Assembly: GCA_950295325.1 (NCBI GenBank)
Contig: OX485804.1
Location: 32,734,001 to 32,798,000 of the forward strand
Reading direction: 5' to 3'
DNA length: 64,000 bases
From: Polytrichum commune
Lineage: Eukaryota > Streptophyta > Polytrichopsida > Polytrichales > Polytrichaceae
The stretch's first letter is position 1, and each line of letters opens with the position of its first letter. The notes under the pieces are model-generated. The model saw only the letters and a program-made list of their open reading frames with translations. It searched no databases and was not told the origin of the DNA. Shown piece after piece: positions 46,265-57,694 of this stretch. A program made the position numbers and the translations under genes.

Positions 46265-49073
46265 TTCTATCTCCTTTTAGTAGCCACCTTGTTCTTTTTC
46301 TCCAAAAATTGTAAGTTATTGAGGTAAGGTAGACATGTCTAATGCCCCCTCCCCACCTGTTAGGGGAGGCATCCGGCTATCCCAATGCACCTACAAGAAC
46401 TTGCTCTGGAGATTTTTGAGTAGGTTTAGTAAAGTAGCTTTCACACATGTTCATGGTTTTATCTACCAAGCAATGAATGTTGGATAGTTTTTGTCCCATC
46501 CCCAAATCCCTTACTACTCATCTATCTTATCATCGGTATTTGTTAATGGAGCTCCTCGTGCCCTCATAGCTAAGTCTAAAAAGCAACCAATCACAAGAGC
46601 GGGAGGCAACACTTTTAAAAGTCCTATATTCTTGCCTCATGTTTAGGTACCGATGGGAGGGTCGGTGCTTGAGGCTTAAAACCTCTGCTTTTAAGCCATG
46701 CCACATCATTTGCCAACTAGGCTCGGCACTAGATAATGTTGATGGTGTGAAGGCCGTGTTTTTAGAACCAACTTTTAGGCTTAGCTAAAGTCACGTGGGG
46801 AGGGGGCATAAGTTCAACATAGTAATAATTTGGGATATCTATGTTTGAGTTGTATTTGGTTAGGTGTGTATCTAAGACCAAAAAGATATTCATATGAGAT
46901 GTTCAAAAGACATTGGATTACATGTTGAAAATATGCTAACCAAATCTAGGTTCAATAGTCAACTGATTGGCAGGACTTATATGACTACTAAATGAGCACA
47001 ATAATCTTTACATTGATAATGAATAAGATATTCATACGACCTTCGATTATGAGGCAAATGGCTACACACACGATTTGGAATTGCTAATCATTGTATGTTT
47101 GTTATCTTACATGAAATGGGTGTAGAGAGAAAAATATTTGAAAAACACATGTCTACCTTATGAAGGCCTTAAGCCCAGGTGGACTCTTCATCGGAAACCT
47201 AAATGACATGCATGGGTCAATATGAATTCAAACCCCTATACACGGGAAGTGTTAGAGAGAAAAACAAACAAATAAGTAGTGACTTCATGCTAGAAAATGG
47301 ACTCATGTATTTATACTAAGCTTTGCAATTTTAATGTGATAAATGCCTCCACTACACATACAAAATATAAATCATGAATTAAAATATGCATTACATGTAA
47401 AATCCATGTTCACTTTCTAATGAGAAAGTCATTGAACATGTTTTCATCCACAACATGTAACTCAACAATTGCATCAAACAAAATAAAGACAAGAGCACAA
47501 TAACTTAGCCACAATCGGGAGAGCAAAACTCAAGGGAGCCCATGCACACTCCAAGAGCCTCAAGCTTGTCTTAAACCCAAATGCAAACCCTAAAAATAAT
47601 GGATAAGGGAGTTAATGAAGATTATTATCATGTGACAATAATGGATGAAAATGTGAACTAGATGAAACTAACACATTTGTTGTCAAAATTTTCTTTGAGC
47701 CTCAAGGCCCCCTTTCATACATTTACCTTTTATTTCAAAATTCTTAAATGTACACACTAGAGATAATTATTACCTCTCACTTACATACAATATATACGCC
47801 AAGGTCTTGAATATTACCCCTGCTAACATTCACGTTAGTTCATATGCGGTATGAAGAGTCCATTCCCTAGGGTCCTTAACCACCTAAAATATTATACCTT
47901 ATGTGGGCCTTAACCACTTACTTGTTGAAGCGAAATCATCCCAAAATCACCTAAAATTGTTCAACTTAAATCAACAACTTATTAAAGAGATTTCGTACCT
48001 CTTGTGGTAGATCTAGTTGTACAAATGGCATCTTTGTAAGTTAGGATTTTTTTCACTCAAAATGTGAGGACCATTATCTTTAGGACCTTCATCTTTAAGG
48101 GCTAATTGGTATATGGAAAACCAAGAATGGACACTTAAAAAGACACGTTACAATGAGAGTTGACTTTGTGTTTAGAAGAAGGACATCATTATAGGTTCAA
48201 AAGTCAACCCTTAAATGCTCATTTGTTGGAGGCCCCAAAAATGAGCTTGAAGGCCCCTTTGTGACACAATAACTTTAGAGATTTGTTTCACCACATCTAG
48301 TAAGTAGATGAAAAATCCAAACGTATAGATGTGTAGACCTTGTAGGTAACTTGCATCTCAAAACAATACAATTGCCCAAGTATTTCCAAGTATTATTATC
48401 TTACATAATAAGTGAGCAGTTGATCATGAATGTGAAATATGAGACCTTGACTTCTTATCAACTTTTATACTCCACATATCCAAACCAATCAAGAAATACA
48501 CCATTGGTAAGCTAAGAAATTGTTTTTGACACTTGCAACTTTTTGATGACCATGTGACCATATTTTGATTTTTTGAGACTGGACATTGTCATTCAAATCT
48601 CGGTCTTTTGAGAGAGGGACATGTGGACTTCAAAATCTGAGGGAGATACGGTTCTCAATGGTTAACATCCTAAACTCCCCTAAACCCCCAGGCTGGGGGA
48701 GCAAACACACTAGAAATCCCAACCACTGAAAATTTGAGAACATCCCTAAGTCTCTCATATTTGGTCCAATTGACAAAAACAAAATCATCCATAGATTCCA
48801 TATTTTTAACTGCATGCATGTTGATGCAAAGTTCAACTCGTGCCACTTTAGGGTACACTTCCAAGTGTCGGCAAAGCTGTTGAAAACCACTCAATAAAAA
48901 AAATTAAACATACACATGAAAGTGTGCTTATTTTGAGCACGGTGGATGAGAGTATGTGGAAGGAAGTTGAAGTTTGAGGAGGGAGAATCAACAACCTCTT
49001 TAGTATAAGAAGTGGAAATTGCACGTTCATGCCACCTTTTCAAGCACGTGATGTACATGTAGGAGGTTTATAA
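46265..49073. other. intergenic, no gene recognised
   Basis: A 2.8-kb AT-rich stretch with no convincing frame. Sequence near 46840-46930 looks like a reverse copy of the dispersed repeat at 13.7, 17.4, 57.2 and 59.1 kb. Confidence 0.45.
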
Positions 49074-49074
49074 C

Positions 49075-49304
49075 CACACTAAATATGGTATGTAGTGTCA
49101 CTTACTATTTGGAAATAAAGCAACGGTACATCTTTTTACTATTGATTTAATTGTTTACCAAGTAAAGTTGTTCATGTTCTATAATGTCCAAACAACCAAT
49201 TCGACATTTTTGGGTAAAACGTGAGATATACAATATAATATAGATGGATATAGCATTGCATAACTCCAAACAGAAAGTGACACTAAATGTCATATTTAGT
49301 GTAG
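49075..49304. mobile_element. Family D MITE
   Basis: The left end CACACTAAATATGGTATGTA runs into GTGTCACTT; the right end reads back CTACACTAAATATGACATTT with GTGTCACTT. About 40 bp of inverted terminal match; 230 bp long. Confidence 0.75.
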
Positions 49305-51933
49305 ACCTTCATCTTTCCATTTGGAAAATTTGCTAAATTTCAAGGTAGAAAGGGTGAAAAGTCTATCCAAAAGTGCTTCATAGAATATGGAACTACTCTA
49401 CTATCACTGGAATAGCATCGGCTACTTATAGGTTGCACGTTGCTCTACATGAAGTGCGCTTTATGTGGTTGCACGCAGTGTATATGTTTGACAAAGTTTT
49501 TGCAAGTTTTTCTCTTTTGACACGCAAAAACTTGCACAAAAAAAAAATGCACGTCAATTGACACGCACAATCTAGAAATTGACACATACTGTGACTTGTG
49601 AAGAGAAAAACCACACGTCAATTGACACACTAGAAATTGAAATGACACGTATTACTTGAGTACTATAAAGTGCAGCTCAAGTATCCGGAAAACATAACCC
49701 ATAACAGTAGGAGAACTTCCTACACTCACTCACATACTTAAGTTCAACTTTGCTCTTGCATTTTCCTTTGTAACCGGGAGCTAAGACGGTGATCGGAGAG
49801 CGAGACTAACTAGGAACATGGCGAGGCAAATATTTGTATCACCGTGGTGCTTGCACATCCTCCACTCCATATGAGTTTTTTCTTGCTTCCAACCAATGTG
49901 AGTTCTTCTTGCTTTCAACCAAAGTTGTTTTGAGCAATTCCCTTTGAATTGCAAAGCTCCCTTGTTGAAAGCATCTGAATCCCTTTGAGCTTTCTTGGAG
50001 CTGGAGAGGCTTCTTATTGCAAAAATGACGCAGAAGTGGCACGAAAGGTGCTTTTGGTTAGGATTGATTGTAGCGCACTTTGTTCCAGAGTGAATTGTTC
50101 TGTTGGGATAATTAACCTGTAATTATGAAGTTATGATTGTGTGGTTGCTTTCCACTTCCCCTGCCTTTCTGGAAACACCTGGAACCAATTAATTCCCAAC
50201 GATAATCAATATTCCTTCTTGTAACAAACGTTTTTTTGCCAACACACTAGAAGTATTTCTATATTTCACAATTCCAGTTCAGAGACCTAGATCAGACCTC
50301 ACCAATTGAACAACTTTTTATTCTTTTTCTTTACCTCTAAAGGATATAATATGCTTCAAGAGGATATCGGTTGATATTGATTGTTCAGCATTTAGGTAGA
50401 TAGATAAATAAATACATTCAACTAGAATCAAGCAAAGGGAGGAGCATACGTAATTGTGAGCCTCAGAGCCTCCGTACTGGAGTGCAAGAGTCACCCATGT
50501 TGATCACCTTTGAGAGTTTTTGTCCGTTGCTTTTGGCAGAGACATAGCAGAGTCTGGCTGCAGATTCAGAAGCAAAAAGTGGAGAAAGACGCCTAAATTC
50601 AAGGCTCTTGACTTCTTTTCTATATGTCGTGCATTTATCTCTAATCGCATTGCATAAGTGGAGAAACATGCGAGACCGAAGGATACTTATGCTCGATTGA
50701 TAGTTTTTTTTGTTACAAATCAAGTTTGTTTTTTATTATTCAAATATTAGTTTTCTAAAATAATGTGTAAGCCAAAAATTGAGGTGACATTTTGGAATAA
50801 AATGTAGATGTCAATTGACATTCATTTTTGTTTTTGAAAACGTCACGTGACACTTTGGATTTGAGGTTGAACGTCACATGAAATTTGTCAAACATACACA
50901 CTGGTTGCACGTTTCCATTATGTTCTTTTTAGTGGGAATCTTTTTCTTTCCCTTTTCATTATTTCCGGGATTCTATTATTGGATAGGCAAATTAACCGGT
51001 CTTAAACATCTAGAGACTGTAGGTCACATTCAAATTAAATCATTCTTTCAAGGTGTTGGAGAAAGAAAATGTTTGGAAGAAGAAAATTGCATGGAGAACT
51101 GGGTGCAAGTATGGTAAAGTGGACCAAAAAAGTGCTATGGTATCTCAAAATTATAGTTTTTTAGGTTAAATGTCTAAAAGTTGTAGCATAATGTTAATAA
51201 TTTGTTCGTGGTGATCTCTAGTGCTATGTTAAGTACTCAAATGTAGAATACCACAACGAGATCTTCAAAACTTATCATTCGAAGTAATGCTCAAAAGCAA
51301 ATGGCTATATTTGGTTTTGGGCGTAAATTCAATGACCTTCATTATTTTAAACTTGATTTTTTCCCCCATAATCCTTGAATTCATTATATGCTTGAGGTCA
51401 TGATCACTCTACACACACACACACACACACACTGGAAAATCATCAATTCAATGTAATTCTATCATATTTTGAAATTTGTTTTGACAATTACTTGCTCAAT
51501 ATCATCACTTGCACCATCTTCTAGAATATGTAGATTTTTTTGGAGATTTTTTTTGTGAACATAAATTATTTGGCTTCGTAGATCAATAGGTTTTTAAATT
51601 GTTTATGATGTGTTTTTCTTCAAAAAATTCAAAGTTTGTATATTGTCTTGAATCAATTTCACTTGAACATGTGAAAGGATCAAGAGTTGTCCACTTTACC
51701 ATGCTTGAACCCAATTTTCTTTTTAAGAAAACCATGCCATAGATTCTGAGCTCTTGATGGCATCGATGTTCCATTTCCACTTTCCAACGGTACCATGTCC
51801 TTTTACTCCAAATTTCAATTTTCAAACCTCGGCGACGTCACCCATGCGTACAACTACAATGCTATGGTATTTAGTGTCACATGCATAATAGTGTCACTTT
51901 CCTTAATTTGAGGGGTATGCTAGATTACACTAA
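49305..51933. other. intergenic, no gene recognised
   Basis: The word CACGTCAATTGACAC occurs twice (about 49550 and 49615). Segments about 51085-51123 and 51690-51720 are inverted copies sharing AAGTATGGTAAAGTGGA-like text. An (AC)n run lies at 51411-51432. The 49.7-50.1 kb stretch is somewhat GC-richer, but no gene could be read. Confidence 0.45.
51411..51432. repeat. (AC)n microsatellite
   Basis: Eleven AC units. Confidence 0.95.
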
Positions 51934-52408
51934 GGGCCAGTTTACACCATGGTCCGACTTGATGGTCCACCTTCCATGGTCCGACTTCTTAAAAAATCAA
52001 TTTACAAAGCCTTTGGGCCCCTCAATAGGTATAAACCAAACGGGGACCAAGAAGAATGACCATGCACCAAAAAACGAATGTGTTGATTTCTTTAATATAT
52101 GCCCAAAAAAGGCAGTTTTGGAAAATCAAGTTTGACCATTCTCTTGCCTTCTCTTGTCTTCATCTTATCTTCCCCAAAATAAATTTCATTAGAAATTTAT
52201 AATAATAATAATTCTTTGCCATGGCCCTCGCCTTTTTCTACTAGAGCACCTCTTTTGCCTCTCCCACCGCAAAACCCGTTGGACCATGTGAGTGTGTGAT
52301 GTACACTATTGGTACCTTGATAAAGAGATTTATTTATTTATTTATTGATTGGAGAAGAATGATGACTGGCCATACTTTGATGTATTTAGCATGTGAGTAG
52401 ATGGTGAT

Positions 52409-52797
52409 TGGAGTCAGACAAATCCAAAGAAAGAAATGGGCTAGATAACCCATTAATGAATTGTGCACAAGGGCTAGACAACACATGGACATGTTATGCA
52501 CGGGAGTTAGATAACTCCCGATTGAAGATCTTTGCATTGGAGTTAGACACCTCCCTTTGGAAGATTTGTGTGTATGAGTTAGACAACTCCAACTAGAAGA
52601 TATGAATCGGAGTTACATAACCTCTAGCAAATGGATGTTATTCATTGGAGTTAGACAACTCTCAATGGATAGATGAATCAAGTTGGAATTAGACAGTTCC
52701 AACTAGAAGAATGGATGAATCAATCAAGTTGGAATTAGGCAATTCCAACTGGAAGAATGTGATTGAGACAGAAGATGGAAGGAGGTTCTAGAAGAAC
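52409..52797 (+). repeat. array of about 11 short hairpin units
   Basis: Units spaced about 28-54 bp apart each contain a small inverted repeat around a TAGA(C/T)AA-like loop: GGAGTCAGACAAATCC, GGGCTAGATAACCC, GGGAGTTAGATAACTCCC, GAGTTAGACAACTCC, GGAGTTAGACAACTCTC, GGAATTAGGCAATTCC, GGTTCTAGAAGAACC and others. The stems differ between units but both sides change together in several of them. There is no open frame. Confidence 0.75.
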
Positions 52798-52857
52798 CAA
52801 AGATAGAAGATTCATAGTAGAACTAAATATAAAGCTATGAATAGAAGTTGTTTATTA

Positions 52858-53616
52858 CAGTCCACCCTCTATAAATGTTACACCTATAAGTGTTAACCCT
52901 CTCTAAATGTTAATTTTCTTCTACTCCCCACATATTGCACACTATAAATGTTAAACGTGTTAACTGTTAACAAAATGGTACTCCCTTCTTTGTAAATTTG
53001 ACTCTATAAATGTTAACGAATGAAATACAACCATAATATGGATGATAGAAATTACACATCCAGTTACATTCCTCTCTCTCTCACCATGCGTTAGGCCAAG
53101 GCACAGGGCAACGAGGGTGGGGTGGTGTCACCGAAGAGGATGTATGGGATGTTTTAGGCTCTATTGGTGGGACTTCTAATGTCTCATATGATGATTGTGA
53201 GGGAGAGGAGTGTGAGGTGGAACCCATTCCATCTTATAGTGACTTGCAATCTAGTTTTGGTAACATTAGAAGGTACATGGAATCACGTTCATGTGATGTG
53301 TCCAAGTATGTGGGTTTGTTGGTGCAGATTGAGAAATATTTGCAAGTTGTGCATGCAGATGAATCTCACCAAAGAACCATTGATTCATACTTCACCCGTG
53401 ATTTGTAAACTTGATATTGAATAAAGTTTTGATTGGGTTTGCAATTTTATGAATGGTATTCTCTCACAAGGACTCTTCACAATTGCTTATATTTATAAAT
53501 GTTAAGATTTGTATATTGCTCAAAAAAACAATTTTATAATTTTATAATTGTTAACACCTCTATAAATGTTAACTTTGATCCACTCCCGAGGGTTAACATT
53601 TATAGAGGGTAGACTG
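52858..53616 (+). mobile_element. pogo/Tigger-type (Tc1/mariner) element, internally deleted
   Basis: The ends CAGTCCACCCTCTATAAATG and its complement (CAGTCTACCCTCTATAAATG) are flanked by TA (52856-52857 and 53617-53618). CAGT starts with TA duplications and a CTCTATAAAT block are typical of plant pogo elements such as Lemi1. Copies of CTATAAATGTTAA recur subterminally. It is 759 bp long and retains only the transposase end. Confidence 0.85.
53112..53408 (+). pseudogene. carboxyl-terminal remnant of a pogo-type transposase
   Basis: A frame of about 98 codons with acidic text (TEEDVWDVLG, DDCEGEECEVEP) and the ending QRTIDSYFTRDL before TAA. Pogo/Tigger-like proteins often finish with an acidic stretch and a Q-T-I-x-x-F/Y-F motif. 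The DNA-binding and DDE parts are missing, so assignment rests on the ending plus the surrounding terminal repeats. Confidence 0.55.
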
Positions 53617-53944
53617 TATATTTGGAAATAGAAAGTAAAAGTAGTGCCTTTGGCATAAGAGGAAGCTCGGGGGAGGAGAGAGGATCTTTCTTTTGTCTCT
53701 CTCCTATGGTCGGGTGGTTTGAGCTTATAGTCAATCACATTGTGTATTGAGCGATTGAGGTACATGACACAGTGGATAATGTAAACCTCAAAATATGTCT
53801 TGTGGGGACCTCAAATTTCGTGGTCCCTCTGACATTTTTTCCTTGGTGTAAACCGAAGTGGTCCCGGGGCGAGTCCAACAACCAATCACATATTTCATAG
53901 GCTCATGGGATGACTTCATGGTCCATGGTGTAAACAACTCCTAA

Positions 53945-54957
53945 TGGTCAACAACTTCATCATCAGTGTCACCTCATGACACTTGGCATTCAAGTGGGCT
54001 TACTAATGTCTTGGGCATGAGTATGTTCAATAATGTTATGAGGTGTATGCCTATGTTACACAATGGTCTCCAAGTTGACCAAAAGTGCACATAAATGGCG
54101 CTTGCCATTAGTATGCTCATGAATATCTTCCTCTTGCACACTAAAATGCAAACACATGACACGTGCCACAAGCATCCTCAATAATATCTCCCCCTGGCAT
54201 ACTAAATCAAATATCTCAATGTGCTACGCTATATGTCATAATGTGAAATATTTTCTCACTGAAAAGAAGGTTTACGTACAATAACAAAGAATATCATATT
54301 GGCAATCAACGGACGTGACACTTGAAAAGCTCTAGGCATCTAGTTTAGACCCTTTGCAAATAGTGTACGTGACACTAAACACCATAAACGAAGTACTCCA
54401 AACACCATGAAATTCAAATGTACATATCGTTCATAAAGAGAAAGAAAGCAAGCGGCATGAAGTAAGAACTTTTTTTTTTTGCCATAGATTCCCGAGGCCA
54501 TTGGTGTTTCGTTTCCACTTCTCAAATGCCGGCACCGCGCCCTTAATGAATCCACATTTAAAAGGGAGTCCGAATTTTAGATTTAGGGGAGAAGCTTGGC
54601 ATTATTGTGACCCATGAGTAAATTAAAGCACTCTTGACAAATTCGACTTATGTCAGGGCAAGGGGGCCGGGTGGCCTTTGAAATGATGCTACTCAATGTG
54701 TTGGAGGACATCATATTATGAGATTAAATAATGGTAGCTTCTTCCGGTCCCCTTTTGATAAAGCCCAAGGGGGACATGATAGTCAGCAAATCATGTGGGT
54801 CACTCATCGCCCTCGCTTCAAGTGGGGAAGCAAAATTGAAGCGGCCATGCTCATGGATGGAAAATCCTATCCATTGGGCCCCGGTGCAATGAACCAACCG
54901 CTAGTTAAAAGGAAAAACCCCAATTGAGCTTGAGAAATATAATAAATGGCGGTTGAC
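53945..54957. other. intergenic, no gene recognised
   Basis: A single stretch of AT-rich sequence. Frames at 54340-54555 and 54718-54927 show no domain. Confidence 0.45.
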
Positions 54958-55487
54958 GTTCAAGCCGTGAGGAGAATTACACATATCGTGTTGGAGGAAT
55001 CTATGGAATATTCTTCAAATTAGGGTCGGTTTACACTTTGGATCATGAAGTCGGACCATGGAAGATGGTTTTGTTTCCATGGTTCAGCTTCCGTTGTCTG
55101 ATTTCTTCACAAAAAGCGATTTACAAAGCCTTTGGACCCCCTCACTAGGTGTGAACCAAGTGAATGTGGACCAAGAGGAATGACCATGTACCAGAAAGTG
55201 AATACCATGTGCTGATGTGTTTTTAACTATATGTCCAAAAAGGGCAGTTTTGTAAAAAAAATCAATCAAGTTCGATCATTCTTTTGTCTTCTTTTGTCTT
55301 CGCCTTCTCATTCTCTTTGGCCATGGGAAGACTTCACGGTCCATGGTGTAAACAACCCTTAGTGAAGAAAAAGGAAAAACCAAATGATCGTAGCATGTAA
55401 CCGGTTGGACTTGGACACACTAGGATCTCGACCAATTGCGTTAGAAAAAATCTCCCCGGCCACTATCCTTATGGACACAATTGAGTG
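54958..55487 (-). mobile_element. Family L MITE, reverse copy, split by a family F element
   Basis: Text on either side of the F copy at 55023-55358 joins into an L element in reverse. The right part has GATCGTAGCATGTAACCGGT and ends ATCTCCCC. It is followed by a short spacer and family B. Confidence 0.55.
55023..55358 (+). mobile_element. Family F MITE, copy 3, shortened
   Basis: Ends GGGTCGGTTTACACTTTGG and CCATGGTGTAAACAACCC; exact TTA duplication (55020-55022 and 55359-55361). At 336 bp it lacks about 200 bp of the usual interior. Confidence 0.8.
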
Positions 55488-55625
55488 CTACACTAAGTAT
55501 GATGCTTGGTGTCATACAATATTTTATGTCACCGTGGTTAACTTCTCTAATGACACTCCTTGTGAATAAGTTTACAAGTACTGTCATTTCATCTGATTTG
55601 TGCATGAATTTGAATGTCAATTGTT
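55488..55625 (-). mobile_element. Family B MITE, copy 3, partial
   Basis: It begins CTACACTAAGTATGATGCTT and carries AAGTTTACAAGTACTGTCAT, as in copies 2 and 4. The remainder is missing. Confidence 0.55.
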
Positions 55626-55954
55626 GAAACGAACTATGTGAATTCACCAAACTTTGCACCAAACTATGGTTGAGAGGCCGTCGGTTTTTTTTGTCAAAAT
55701 ATCAATCATTAACAAGATCTTGACCGTTAGATTCGAGGGGTTGTTTTGGGCAAGGAATAAAGTGGGATGCTCTTTTGGGTTTGGACTGCGGGCTTGGCCT
55801 TTGGAGGCTTCCCACTATGCCCGCCCGAAGCCTCCAATTATTGTATTTTATTGTCTATGTATTTTCAGCATGTTTCTTTGGACTCTCAACAAAGTTTGGC
55901 CACTCAGTCCCACGGCCTCTCGACTTCGACGGCCATAGTGTGATGCGGCCCTTA

Positions 55955-56442
55955 GGGCCACTTCACACACGAGACCGAGAGCCCCTGACCATCACACTGC
56001 AAGCACTCTCATTGGTGGAAAAGGCGGAGCCGCTCCAAGTTCGCTTCACACTACGCTTGAGGGACCAACGGAGTATACAAGTGAATGCAAGATGGACGTA
56101 AAATCTATATGGATTTCTACGTGGTATCGAATGGATCATGTCTCATGGTCACTTGGACTATTTTCAAAAACCACCTCTTGGAGGTAGGCCTGACACAAAA
56201 CCAAGAGACCATGGCACTCCAAACACTCACAACCGTTGATTTATTCTATTTCATCATGCGTGAGGACCTGCATGAATAGAAACTCATTGAAATAGCACTT
56301 GGTTGAGGACCCGATCACATATAACTTCACACTACACTTGAAGGCCCATGACCACACTACATGAGTTTGGAGATGTGTTGGGACGGCCTTTGGACACTTT
56401 TCTTTTGGGCCCTCACAATTTCATGGTCACGGCTCGTGGCCC
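55955..56442 (-). mobile_element. Family A MITE, copy 5, reverse orientation
   Basis: 488 bp flanked by exact TTA duplications (55952-55954 and 56443-56445). The interior is the reverse complement of the other copies. About 18 bp are missing just inside the distal end (GGTCACGGCTCGTGGCCC). Confidence 0.87.
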
Positions 56443-56445
56443 TTA

Positions 56446-57694
56446 GTGTCCCCTTTTGAGCCACCAAAATATCCATCGGTCACGCTTGATGAAGAAATAA
56501 ACAAGAACATCACCAAAGTGGATCTGGGCTGGGAGCCTGGCCCCTGCCACACACGTTCCATGGCTTCATGAGTGTCCCTTGCTTTGGGAGAGGGGGGGGG
56601 GGGGGGTCCGGAAGTGGATGAGGTTATATGTACACCCGCTCATCACCACATTCAATGGTCTATGTAGAATAGAATTGAAAAAGGAATTTAAAAAAATAAA
56701 AATGAAACGAATGTCAAGGTTTTTGTCTTGACGTGAATTTGAGCCCGTTTTTCTTACACTTACACCAGGTCATCGCATCATTCAATGCCATACATAGAAA
56801 AAAGGCGGAAAAAAGAACAAAAGAACAAAAGAGAACGTCAAGGTACTTGGTCTGACATGAATATGAGTCCATTCTCCTTATATTGATATGATGACATGCA
56901 TATGTATATTTTTCTGCACATCATGAGCTGCAGAAGGAAATCTTACTGCGATGCTTTGAGCTAAGTGTATGTTTGGTACTCGAGATCCCAACAACATTAT
57001 GGCATAATTCTAAGGCATGGTATGTGGGTGTTATTCAGTTCATTTTCATGTTCTCCGACTTGTACCGATTGGATCTACACAAGGAAACATGTGTTGCTTA
57101 GCAAATCTACGATGAAGCATCAACAAAATTTGGATTGAGATCAGGATACTCATGGTTTGGTTAGGGTAATGGGAAGTGCATGTTTGTTGGATCCCCTCAA
57201 TTTTCTTTCTCTTTTAAGTGTGGACCGGTTGATGAAATTTGAAAACGTAGTCTAGTTTCTTTTAAACATGTGTCTTTATGGCGTTTTGTTTCTTTGATCC
57301 TCACCTTTAACCACACACCAATGAAATACATGGGCATGAATATGAAAATTAACCGGAGAATGCCCGAGTAACTTACATGTGTGTGTATTTTGTGGGCGCT
57401 TCCAACTCCATACACTAATTTTTACCTTTGGATCATGGAGTTGGAGAATTCACCTGACTAAGAGAGATGAACCTTATTTGAATACTTTTTGTTGTTTGCT
57501 ACTTTATACTACTTGAATTTACGAGGTTGAAACTTTTATGCATCCGTAAATGTTTTTAAAGAAAGCATGATCAATCCCATCAAATTTTGGAGTTCATCTT
57601 AAATTGCCGTGAATTGTTGATGCCCATTGACAACAAGCCATAAGAAGGCCACATATATAGGTCCTTCCCCCGCTTGGATATGGTAAACTTTTTG
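56446..57694. other. intergenic with dispersed-repeat fragments
   Basis: A G15 run lies at 56592-56606. Two GACGTGAAT...GAG(C/T)CC(G/A)TT phrases (about 56740 and 56860) relate to the repeat at 18.5 kb. The stretch 57235-57375 is a copy of the dispersed repeat also at 13.7, 17.4 and 59.1 kb. Confidence 0.5.

Larger units (their letters stand above)
51934..53941 (+). mobile_element. Family F MITE, copy 2, enlarged by insertions
   Basis: The left end GGGCCAGTTTACACCATGG and the right end (CATGGTGTAAACAACTCC) are flanked by exact TAA duplications (51931-51933 and 53942-53944). The usual 540-bp interior is split near 52300 and resumes near 53765. About 1.45 kb of foreign DNA, including the hairpin array and the pogo element, lies between. 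Confidence 0.8.

Noticed and set aside
49630-50150. An LTR or gene 5' end (TATA-like ACTATAAAGT, then GC-richer text)
   Set aside because: No partner repeat, primer-binding site or coding exon could be found.
52409-52797. A CRISPR-like array
   Set aside because: Units and spacings vary, there are no constant repeats, and the surroundings are plant transposons.
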